NCBI RefSeq assembly: GCF_014898055.3
Contig: NW_023604861.1
Location: 85,346,399-85,410,398 of the forward strand
DNA from: Talpa occidentalis
Lineage: Eukaryota; Chordata; Mammalia; Eulipotyphla; Talpidae
Length of the DNA stretch: 64,000 nucleotides
Reading direction: 5' to 3'
Part shown: piece by piece, positions 50,901 through 64,000 of the stretch
Layout of the letters: every line of letters begins with the position of its first letter
Numbering within the stretch: position 1 is the first letter of the stretch
Notes under the pieces: model-generated
What the model was told of the DNA's origin: nothing
Databases searched by the model: none
The model's input: only the letters and a program-made list of their open reading frames with translations
Made by a program: the position numbers and the translations under genes

Positions 50901-51700
50901 GTCAGGCGGGAACGAGATGCTTTCGGCTCAGGGTATGGAGTGGCCCAAAGCGGTCAGTTAAATACTGTTAATGAACAGTCCTCTTGTGCCACGGTGAAGG
51001 CAATAAATAAAAAGTGCAAAAGCCTCTTGCATCTGACTGCAGTAACAAGCCGGTCTTCTGGAGCCTTTCCCCCTTTTTACCCACTTATGCCAGATCTTAG
51101 TGGGCGCCTCTTAAGTGCCGGTCCCTACCAGGTTACCCCACTCAGGGAACTGAGGGTAAAACATGTTGAACTCAGAATAACCAAAGCTTAAAACGTTTAG
51201 GGCCTACAGCCCAGTATTCAGAAATGACTGAAAATAGTAGAGGGGAGACAGCCTTTGGGACTGGTCCAGGTGTAGAAATGCCTGTTTCACTTCTGTGGTT
51301 CCTCATAAATTAACTAGGTGGTTTGCCTGGTTCCTGGATCATAAGAGAAGCATCTAGGCTCGCTGCTTTCTACTGATTTTCCTCCTCTCCTTTTCCGTAG
51401 GCTCCAACCCTGTAGCCTTCCTCCCAGTCTCTAGCACAGAGATATCTTCACTGATAAGGAACTAAGCTTAAGCCTTCCAGGTAGGCTGACCTCCGGGTTC
51501 CAGGCTGCGGTTTTGCCCTCTATTCAAGGCACTGGAGTGGAATCGGATTCTTAGTTTGTAAGTGCAGGCTCTTTGTAGCTTATGGGTATGCTTTCTTCCA
51601 AGCTCCCAATTGTAGACTTTTTCAATATGCATTTCCAAAGGTCTGGGCTTTTCCAACCAAAGATGGGAAGCTCTGACTTTCTGGCTGCTAATTGGGCTCC
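50901..51700. other. Gap between MRPL53 and CCDC142, includes CCDC142 3' UTR
   Basis: No gene is recognised. The left part of this block downstream of the CCDC142 stop must hold its 3' UTR, but no canonical AATAAA on the minus strand stands out. A plus-strand AATAAATAAAAA near 51001 could end a promoter-divergent transcript. Confidence 0.4.
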
Positions 51701-54700
51701 TTAGGATTCAGGACTGAGCCCCAAGCAGAAAAGAAAAGGCAGGTACCAACGAGGGCGCTGGTGCTGTCTCAGGGCCAGCCAGGCTTGCTGGTTTCCCACC
51801 AGGTAAGCCTCAAGGCTAGGTCCCCCTCCCCACAGTGTGCTTAGCAACTGAGCTGTCTGGGCTGGGGGTGCTCCAGATCGGAGAGGGGGCTCCAAGTTCT
51901 CCAGGCTGTTGAGGCTGCTGCTGGGCAATTCCATGGTTTGGACCTCATTACATGCACCTGGTAAAGCAGAGTGGAAGACAGGGGGAGGGAGAGGGGAAAA
52001 TGCTGAAGCCACCTTAGTGATGAGGGTGGGAAAGTGGGGAACATAAAGTGAGAAAGGGGTAAAGAGCCTGGAATGGGGGGAGGGAGGGGCGTGACTCACA
52101 GCAACAAGGAGACCTCCGCTGGACTCCAGTCTTGGGCAGGGGCTGCTGCAATAGACACAGCAGGGCTCCATCCAACCTCTGGAAGATACTGAGCATGAGC
52201 AGTGTCTGGCGAAGTTCAGGGCACAGTTCCCATTGCTCCTCTTCTAGCAACTCCCGGACCACTCCAAAGTCTTTTCTGAGCTGCAGTGCTCCCTGCAGGC
52301 TAAAGGCCAAGGTACAATGTTGCCACCTGATCCTCCTGCTTTACCAAACTCCTCTGCTACACCTGTCCCCTTCTCCCAGTTCCACTCGTCCCCCTGCCAC
52401 TGTCTCCTTTTCTTCCGACCTGAACCGGATCTCATGGTTGAGGATGTGATCAAGCCAGGCACCCAGGATGGCTGTCAGCGCCTGGCCCAGGGCAGGGGCC
52501 TGGGCTTGGGATGGCAATCCCTGCAATCCTTGTAACACAGGCTCCAGTACTGTGCGGACCACCAACCCAGCATACTCACTAGGAACACTGGGCAGTTCTG
52601 GAGTGAGAAGAGAAAGGACAGGATATGTTATGGAGTGCTCAGGGAGAGGGTAAAACTTTGGGAGGGGGGCAGAAAAGGTGAGGACAAGGATGGAGACAGA
52701 AAAGCCAAGGTTTGGAGGGGTTGGGGACACGATCACCCCACTGGGAAGCTGGGATATGGCATTACCAGGACAGAGATGATGCCGCCAGTACCGACCCCGG
52801 GGCATGTAGAGTTCAAAGCCATGTGTGGCTTGTTTATGACATTCTTGAAAAAAGAGATTTAGTGACTCTTCAGGCAGAAGCTGTGGAGACAGAAAGTAAG
52901 AGGGGCTTATCTATTTAGGGGCTTGTCAAATTATGAAACTTCTAAATCTGGGCCATTTAACCTGGAATCTATAAACTCCAAAACAGAATTGTATGTATAA
53001 TTGAAGGCCTGGATATTTTCTGAGGTGATATGCCATAGTTTTTATTGAGCTTTCCAAAGCATCTGACCCCAGGAAAAATATGGACAATTGCTCTAGGATT
53101 ATAATGCTCTCCCCAGTTTGGCTCAGATGATGGAAATATTCTAGGTTAATTTTATTCTATAAGAATGGGGGGACCTCCCTGGTGGCTCAAGGGGTTAAGC
53201 ACTGCACTGTGAAGCAATCCAAAGTTTCGAACCCGGCCAGGCAGGGAACAACACACATGACGCAGCAGACCTCTCCTGACTTACCTGCTGCTCCCCTCAG
53301 CAGTGTATTTCAGTCAGTCTGCCTGTTCTGTTCCCTACTCTGTCTTTGGTGATTTCTCTCACCCCCTGCATCTCTGGCCTGTACCCCAACTCTTGTATGC
53401 ATAAATAAAAATGAATCTTTAAAAAAAAAAAAAAGAATGTTGGAGGGCCTCCCCAGTGGCGCAGCAGGTTGAGTGCAGCGCTGTGAAGCTGTCCACAGCC
53501 TCTGCAGCACGGGTTCGATTCCCGGCCAGCCAGGGAGATACTCACATGGCACAGCAAACATCTCTTGTCAAGCCTGCTGCCCCCCTCTGCGGTGTTTTCG
53601 GCCCATCTGCCTGTTCTGCTCCCCGCTCTGTCTCTGGTGAATTCTTTCACCCTCCCACGCCTCTGACCTGTACCCCAGTTCTTGTGTAAATAAATCTTTT
53701 TAAAAAATAAAAATTAAAAAAAAATGTTAATAGGGAAAAAAGAGACCATCACCCATATTAAAATTCAAAAACAGATGTTAGAAACTGTATGATCTGCTAG
53801 CTTAGTTAGCAATGACTAACTTTCTGAGATTAGGGAACCTTTGGAATGTACTTAACACAATAGTCTTGACAGCCCCTTCTTTCAAAGCAATATAACTCAG
53901 AAAGCAAGAAAAGGCCAATGTGCTGGCTTTGTTTGTTTGTATGATAGGTTTTGTATTGGAGAGAGAGAGGACAGCAAAAAAGAGTGTCTCTGTATCCCAT
54001 TTTGGAAGTGAGGAACCCTCAGCATTAGAACATGTGGCGGCAGCTCTGTAAAAAGGTGGCTGGCTGCCAACCTAGAGAGTAAGACGCTTGAGGAAATCTA
54101 GCACAGAGGGACAGGGAAATGAGAAGCTCATGTGGCTCCTGATACATATCCTTCCAACAGCCCATCTAAGTGCAGACTCCCCTTCTTCTGAAAACTAGAA
54201 TACCCTTCTCCTTCCATATTTATGCCAAGGCAATGATCATTTTGCCAACTTACATTTACTAGGAGAACCTCTGCGCTCAACATTGAGGAAATACAGGGCA
54301 CACACTATGAGACAGTCATTCCCTGTCAGGCATAATCATCCAGCTAGGATGATTATGTACCCGATTCTTCTTTTTCATCCAGTGCCATATGTGGTGGAAT
54401 GCTCCAGATGCACAAGGCACTCATGTGGAGGAGCAAGGTGTGTAGACTGATTTGCAGTGTTGGGTTCACATGGTAATCACACTCTTGCTCTTTCTTTTGT
54501 TCTGTTCTCACCACAACCACCAAGAGCTGGACCCTTCTCATACTATGTCTCCCTGATCACTATAGCTGGTCAAATTCTATCAAGGTCTTCATAGTTACCC
54601 TCCTGCTCTTACAATGGCTTCCTATCACTCATGAGATAAAGCATGTTGTGTGGGCTGGTGTTTGGTGCCTCCCAAAATTTGATGCCAACCTGCCTATTCA

Positions 54701-57700
54701 TCCACAATCTCCCCACCCCAAACACCAGTGTGCACTATGCGTGTGCATGCACACATGCACACACATTTAGTCTTCCTATTGCTCCCCCAAGGTACTATGA
54801 ACTGCCACCTCCAGTAAATCCTTCTGTTTCTCTGAGGTTGCCCAGCTGTCAACTTGAGCCACAGGCCTTGTATGGAGCTTTTGTACCCTCATGGCCCCCT
54901 TTGTCTTCCCTCCTTAGAGTGCCTGGGAACATCATTCTCTGTCCTACTGATGAGGGGGTTACTCTGGAGTGTTCTGAGTTGAAGGAGGCAGCAGTAAACT
55001 GAGGTGGACATGCCCAATGGGAAGATACAGATACTGGTATAGAACTGTGGGAGCAGGAGGGCTAAAGTGTGGGGGTCTGCAGCACTGTGGATAAGCAGGA
55101 ATGCAGAGAGAAAAGCAGTAGAGGAACAGGACTGAACTCTACAGCCATGCCCCTATTCAGATGAAAGAGGAGAAAATTGGATAGGAAGAGAAAAAAGAAA
55201 GACATCTCCCATAGTAGGAAAATCTGCAAGATGGGAGAGGGGGTTATAATTTATTCATAAATTAGAAGAAAATGTTAGAAGAAACAACCAGGAGTGGGAC
55301 AGAAATCACAATGGAACAGAATTCAGAGGTGGGGGGGGGCAATTAAAGTGCTAGCTTTTCATTAAGAGCCTTATAAGACAATATTCCATTTTACTTTTGA
55401 ACTATGTACATGTATTTAATAAAAATACAAATTACATGTTTTGAAAGGAGAAATGCATCAAAAGCTAGAAAGTAAAAGGAAAGAGTGAATCATTTATCTT
55501 GCCTTTTCTCTACAAAATTTACCTCAGAGTATCCAAATAATCAATGAGGGAAAGTTTCACTTTAAAGGAATTATCTAACTCAAAAGTGAAGAAGGAATGA
55601 CAGAATTGGAATATCGCCACTTTGTAATCCTAAAGAAATAATAGAGGATGTAGGCAATGATCTTTGCCAGTGGCTGCTACCACAAAATGACAGCCTAGCA
55701 TTATAGGGGATGGAGGGGAAAGGAAGGGGGAAGAGGAGATGAACTATATCAGGAATTAACTGTTAAAGCCTCAGTAGTAGGGGGACCTCCCTGGTGGTGC
55801 AAGGGATTAAGATGCAGTACTATGAAGCTATCCCTTAGCCACTGCAGCACGAATTTGATCCCCAGCCAGGGAAGTGACCCACATGGCGCAGCAGATCTCT
55901 CCTGACTCCCCTGCTGCTCCCCTCAGCAGTGTATTTCAGTCAATCTGCCTGTTCTGTTCCCCACTCTGTCTCTGATGGATCCTCTCACCCCCCGCACCTC
56001 TGGCCTGTACCCTAGTTCTTGTATACATAAATAAATCTTAAAAAAAAAAAAAGGGCCTCCCTGGTGGTGCAAGGGGTTATGAAGCAGTCTATGAAGCTGT
56101 CTGTAGCCTCTGCAGCATGAGTTCAATCCCCATCGTGCAGCAGACCTCTCCTGACTTGCCTGCTGCTCCCCTCAGCAGTGTACTTCAGTCAATCTGCCTG
56201 TTCTGTTCTCTACTCTGTCTCTGGTGAATCCTCCCACCCCCCTACACATCTGGCCGGTATCCCAGTTCTTGTATGCATAAATAAATAAATTTAAAAAAAA
56301 AAAGGCTCAGTGGCAGGAATATGGGGGTGCTTATACTCTTCTACTTTTGTATATATAAAGGTTTTATACATGTCTGAAAATTTCCATAATAAAAAGTAGA
56401 TAAAAGAAAAAAATGAACAGAGTAAAAAAAAAGATAAATTTAGCATCCAACCACTATGGAGAGCTGTGTGGAGATTTCTGGACCTACTAAACATAGAGCT
56501 TCCATATGATCCAGCAATTCCACTCCTAGGTATTTACCCAAAGGACACAGAAACATCAATTCCAAAGAACACCTGCACCCCTATGTTTATAGCAGCACTA
56601 TTTACAATAGCTAAGCTTTGGAAACAGCCCAAATGCCCAAAAATAGATGACTGGATCAAGAAGATGTGGTACATATACACCATGGAATATTACTCAGCAT
56701 TCAAAAAAGATAAACACATGCAATTTGCAGCAACATGGATGGCGTTGGAAGGGATCATGCTCAGCGAAATAATCCAAAAAGAAAAAGAAAAATACCAGAT
56801 GGTCTCACTCATAGCAGGAATCTAGAAAACTTAAATAAGGGACCAGGAAAATGAATATAAGAAAGTGAAAATCAAAATCAACAAAAAACTATGAACCAGA
56901 GACACTTTTTGGGGGGTGGGGAGTGGGAGGGGAGGGATTGGGGTCAGAATGGGGCGTTTGCAATTGTATGGGGGAATATAAAAATAAAATTTATTATTTA
57001 AATTTAAAAAAAAGATAAATTTAGCAGAGGCTCCAAGAAGAGTCCAAGTCACTGAGATATCCCACCACCATCCCCCTACCAAAGCTGGGCACTGTCAGGA
57101 CCCCTGCACTTCTCACCTGGAACTGTGTGGTCAGTTTCTGGATCTCCAAGCCCAGCTGCTGCTCCACATCTGGGACCAAGCTTTCCTCTGAGGCCAGACT
57201 AGACAGAACTTCCGCATCATGCAACAGAGGCTTTAGCAGAAACAGGGAGTGAGGTCTGAGTCCAACCCAGGCTGCTCCACTCCCCACTCCCAAGCTACTC
57301 ACAGGTAAGTCCTTCTGGGTCAGGAGCAGGAAGGAACCAGGGGCCCACACTGCCAGCTGCTGCTGAGCTCTGCCCCAAAACCAGAGCAAGGTGGTCTGCA
57401 GAGTACAGAGCCCGAGCGCAAGGGGTGTAGGACCTGGGGATGAGGGGGAAGCAGAGTAGCTGAGGAGGTCATAGAGCACACCTTTGGGAGAAGGTGGGCT
57501 TCAGAACAGAATAGAGGAAATCCTCAACTGTTCTGTTCCCCGAGCCCCACATCTCACCTGTAGGCCGACAGAGAATCGGTCCTGACCTCGTTTCTCGAAG
57601 GGCATCCAAGAGAGGAGGGAAGAGCTGTTGCAAAAGTTTAGTGGTGTGAGAGGATGAGGGAAGGGTGCTCGTCTCTCCACCAGCAGATCCCAAGGCCTGG

Positions 57701-59210
57701 CAGAAGCCTGAGGATGAGGGTTATGGTTTGACAGGGAAAGGGCAATCTGGGGCTTGTATACTCCCAATGCCCATTCTTCCTCACCTTGGTCCCAACTCCA
57801 GATAAGAGAATGATGAAATAGGCTGCGACACAAAGAAGCCAGCTCCTTCTTACACTCCTGAGGCAGGGATGCTAGTGAGAAAAACGACTCAAACCTGAAA
57901 ACAAGGTTTTTCTTTTCCATAACCACTGCCCACTCAATTGGGGAAGAGGAGGGGCAGCCCCCAAGACTCAAGACTGGAGTGGAAATTAAGACTATGTCTT
58001 GAAAGCCCAGAAGCTATAGCCTGAAAAGGGGTGGGGTAAGTGAGTGTTCATTCTAGAGGGCCTGCTTCTGTAGTCAGGCTGGTAGGTGAATGAGGTGGCT
58101 ATGGAGAAGGAAGAGACTCTAGTCTTCCCAAATGACCATCAAGGCCCATCACTCACCCTGACTCAGTGCCTGATTCAGTTGTTGTGCCGCTGCCTTGGGG
58201 TCCCTCCAAGGTCTTACACTTAGGTCCAGACGCTGAGCACAGGCTGCCCACAGCAGGGTCCAGTATTGGCTCCACAGGGCTCCAGCCCCTCCAAGTCCCA
58301 ATCCACTGCTGGCTGAAGCCGCCACGCCCCCCAACAGGCCCAGCAGCCCGGGCAGCAGCTCGCGCTCCTCCTGGCACCGCCTGTGGAGCTGGTCCTGCAA
58401 ACCCGATCCCCAGAGCGCCTCCTCCAACAGACCTGCCACCTGGTAACCCCGCTCCCCTGTCAGGAGGCGGAGCACACGGGTGGGAGGGAAAGGGTGCGCA
58501 GCCCCTGGGACGTGATTCAAGGTTTTCCTCTGCAGTTGGTGGTAGGTGGGAAGTGCCACCAATAGGTCGGCGAGTTCAGATGACACACCGGGGCTGGCAG
58601 GCGCCCGACCCAGAGCACGAAGCTGCATCTCGATGGTAGCATCCAGGCGCTGGGCGGCCAGTCCGACCGGGCGCGCCAGAAGTAGCGGCTCGGGAGCCTC
58701 CCGCAGGCCGATTCTCAGGACGGCCCTTCGGGAAGGGTGCGGCAGCAGGTCGCGACACAGCTGAGGCAACTGGTCAGGGCAGGGGGATGGCGCGCCGGGA
58801 CCCAGGATCCTCAGGAAGCGCACGACCGCCTGGAGGTGGCGGGCATAGTCCCTGGCTTGGAGGAGCTGCTCCCGCTCGCGGTGCAACCGCAGCAGAATGG
58901 CCCGGAGACGCTGCAGCGCTGGAGGGATCCGGCCGCCGGCTGTCGGCTCCGGCCCCCAGTCCGCAGCGCCAGTCCGATGGCGCTCACCGCTGTCTGCCGG
59001 CGCCGCCCACCACGGCTGCCCTCCGCTCGGGTCCAGGCAGGGGACGCTCCCGGCAACCGGCAGCCCCGGCCAGCAGCGAACGTCCCCGCGGAGAGCGCCC
59101 GTCCGCCTTCCCCTCCACGGCTCCTCCACAGCGCCCTCGGGGTGCGGCCACAACGGTGGCGCGGTAGCGAGCGGGGGCAGGAGGCCACCCGAGCGAGACG
59201 CGCGGGCCAT
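51701..59210 (-). CDS. CCDC142: Coiled-coil domain-containing protein 142
   Basis: Nine exons on the minus strand: 58157-59210, 57785-57871, 57558-57707, 57303-57433, 57117-57230, 52766-52880, 52420-52597, 52100-52299 and 51701-51957. They total 2286 nt, or 761 aa; human is around 745. ATG at 59208-59210 opens MARASRSGG. A Leu/Arg-rich helical stretch in exon 1 (LQRLRAILLRLHREREQLLQ) is the predicted coiled coil. Later conserved blocks are LASLCRSLFHHSLIWSWDQG, QQLGLEIQKLT, YMPRGRYWRHHLCP, SEYAGLVVRTVLEPVLQGLQ and QTAQLLSTLWGGGPS. The protein ends SPES. No enzyme motif, signal peptide or membrane span is visible, and function is unknown. Intron 5 (52881-57116) is enlarged by SINEs and a young L1. 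Confidence 0.95.
53170..53434 (+). mobile_element. tRNA-derived T+ SINE (Rhin-like)
   Basis: Sense copy in CCDC142 intron 5, with a short deletion around the B box. It is directly followed by another SINE. Confidence 0.88.
53455..53728 (+). mobile_element. tRNA-derived T+ SINE (Rhin-like)
   Basis: Sense copy with intact A-box region (AGTGGCGCAGCAGG) and B box GTTCGATTC. It sits 20 bp after the poly-A of the previous SINE, so it probably entered near that A-rich tail. Confidence 0.9.
53730..55770. other. CCDC142 intron 5, middle part
   Basis: Two kilobases of intronic DNA with a short CA/TG-rich stretch near 54740-54770. No exon, RNA gene or clear repeat is recognised, although parts are AT-rich and may be old L1. 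Confidence 0.45.
55781..56052 (+). mobile_element. tRNA-derived T+ SINE (first of a tandem pair)
   Basis: Sense copy in CCDC142 intron 5, ending in AAATAAATCTTAAAAAA. Confidence 0.9.
56053..56302 (+). mobile_element. tRNA-derived T+ SINE (second of a tandem pair)
   Basis: Sense copy beginning immediately at the poly-A of the first. It lacks about 20 bp between the B box and the cgtgcagcagacc block. Confidence 0.9.
56310..56400 (+). repeat. Old L1 3' end
   Basis: Contains 'cttctacttttgtatatataaag' and 'ctgaaaatttccataataaaaag', the recognisable final bases of old L1M-type 3' UTRs. Confidence 0.65.
56446..57005 (+). mobile_element. Young 5'-truncated L1 retrotransposon
   Basis: A 560-bp insertion in CCDC142 intron 5 with a target-site duplication of about 20 bp (aaaaaaaagataaatttagca) at 56424-56445 and 57006-57026. 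It keeps the last 120 or so codons of ORF2 in an unbroken frame ending at 56825 (blocks YDPAIPLLGIYPKD, MFIAALFTIAK, IDDWIKKMWYIYTMEYY). A G-rich 3' UTR tract (about 56909-56958) and an AATAAAATTT tail follow. It is antisense to CCDC142. The intact frame and duplication point to a recent insertion; it cannot move itself. Confidence 0.93.
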
Positions 59211-59468
59211 GAGGTGCTGGGGCAAGGACTAACCTAACGACTCCCGCTTCTCCGCACAGCCCAACGCCCGCGGGGACCCGGACTCCGCCCCAGCCCGAGA
59301 GCCGTCCCCGCCTTCCGGGGAGCCGCCAGGGCCGTCGTGGACTCTCTCGCCTTCCGTAACCGGAGGCTTCTGCCCCTAACAAAGATGGCTGCCCCCAGGC
59401 CCACTCCGCCCCTCCGCGAGTATCAAAAACGAGACTATCTTTCGGTTTCGGGTCACTGTTGACGGGAG
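59211..59468. promoter_or_regulatory. Bidirectional CpG promoter of CCDC142 (-) and TTC31 (+)
   Basis: Only 258 bp separate the two start codons. The region is CpG-rich and contains an AAAGATGGCTGCC YY1-type motif at about 59382-59394, and lacks a TATA box. Confidence 0.75.
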
Positions 59469-63936
<4,468 letters not shown>

Positions 63937-64000
63937 GTAAGTGTCTACAGTCAATACCAAGAGCCTGGAAGGTGTGGGCTGTCAAGGCAGAAGGCTCAAG

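Overview
This is a window of mammalian nuclear DNA: intron-rich genes with GT/AG splice sites, CpG-rich promoters and dense SINE insertions. The spliced products let me name the locus as the counterpart of human 2p13.1. Gene order is: SDR gene (-, partial), C2orf81 (-), WDR54 (+), RTKN (-), INO80B (+), WBP1 (+), MOGS (-), MRPL53 (-), CCDC142 (-), TTC31 (+, partial). For every complete gene the exons I defined by hand join into one open frame whose length matches or nearly matches what I recall for the human protein: C2orf81 597 aa, WDR54 334, RTKN 564, INO80B 356, WBP1 269, MOGS 836, MRPL53 112, CCDC142 761.

Species: about 26 copies of one tRNA-derived SINE (A box, B box, AATAAA repeats and a TCTTT pol III terminator) are scattered over both strands. 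This 'T+' architecture together with the head sequence recalls the Rhin-type SINE of horseshoe and leaf-nosed bats, so a rhinolophoid bat is my best guess. That is inference; the family was not compared with a database.

Layout: 1-1.2 kb, 5' exons of a retinol-dehydrogenase-like SDR gene. 3.3-8.0 kb, C2orf81, head to head with WDR54 (8.6-11.8 kb). 12.0-26.4 kb, RTKN, convergent with WDR54, with three candidate first exons each in its own GC-rich or conserved context. 27-35 kb, gene-poor DNA with SINEs, old L1, MIR and one solo LTR. 35.4-41.3 kb, INO80B then WBP1 in tandem, with a six-site CCAAT array between them. 41.5-45.1 kb, MOGS, convergent with WBP1. 45.3-50.2 kb, gene-poor DNA with SINEs, a second solo LTR carrying an internal duplication, and a local 170-bp duplication. 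50.2-50.8 kb, MRPL53. 51.7-59.2 kb, CCDC142 with a young truncated L1 in an intron. 59.4 kb to the end, TTC31, head to head with CCDC142.

The genes do not form a pathway. They are housekeeping or signalling genes (chromatin remodelling, N-glycan trimming, mitochondrial translation, Rho signalling, WW-domain binding) that share compact bidirectional or convergent architecture. I found no new biological system. The observations most worth checking are the SDR gene beside C2orf81, the two solo LTRs, the two local duplications, the CCAAT array and the alternative RTKN starts.
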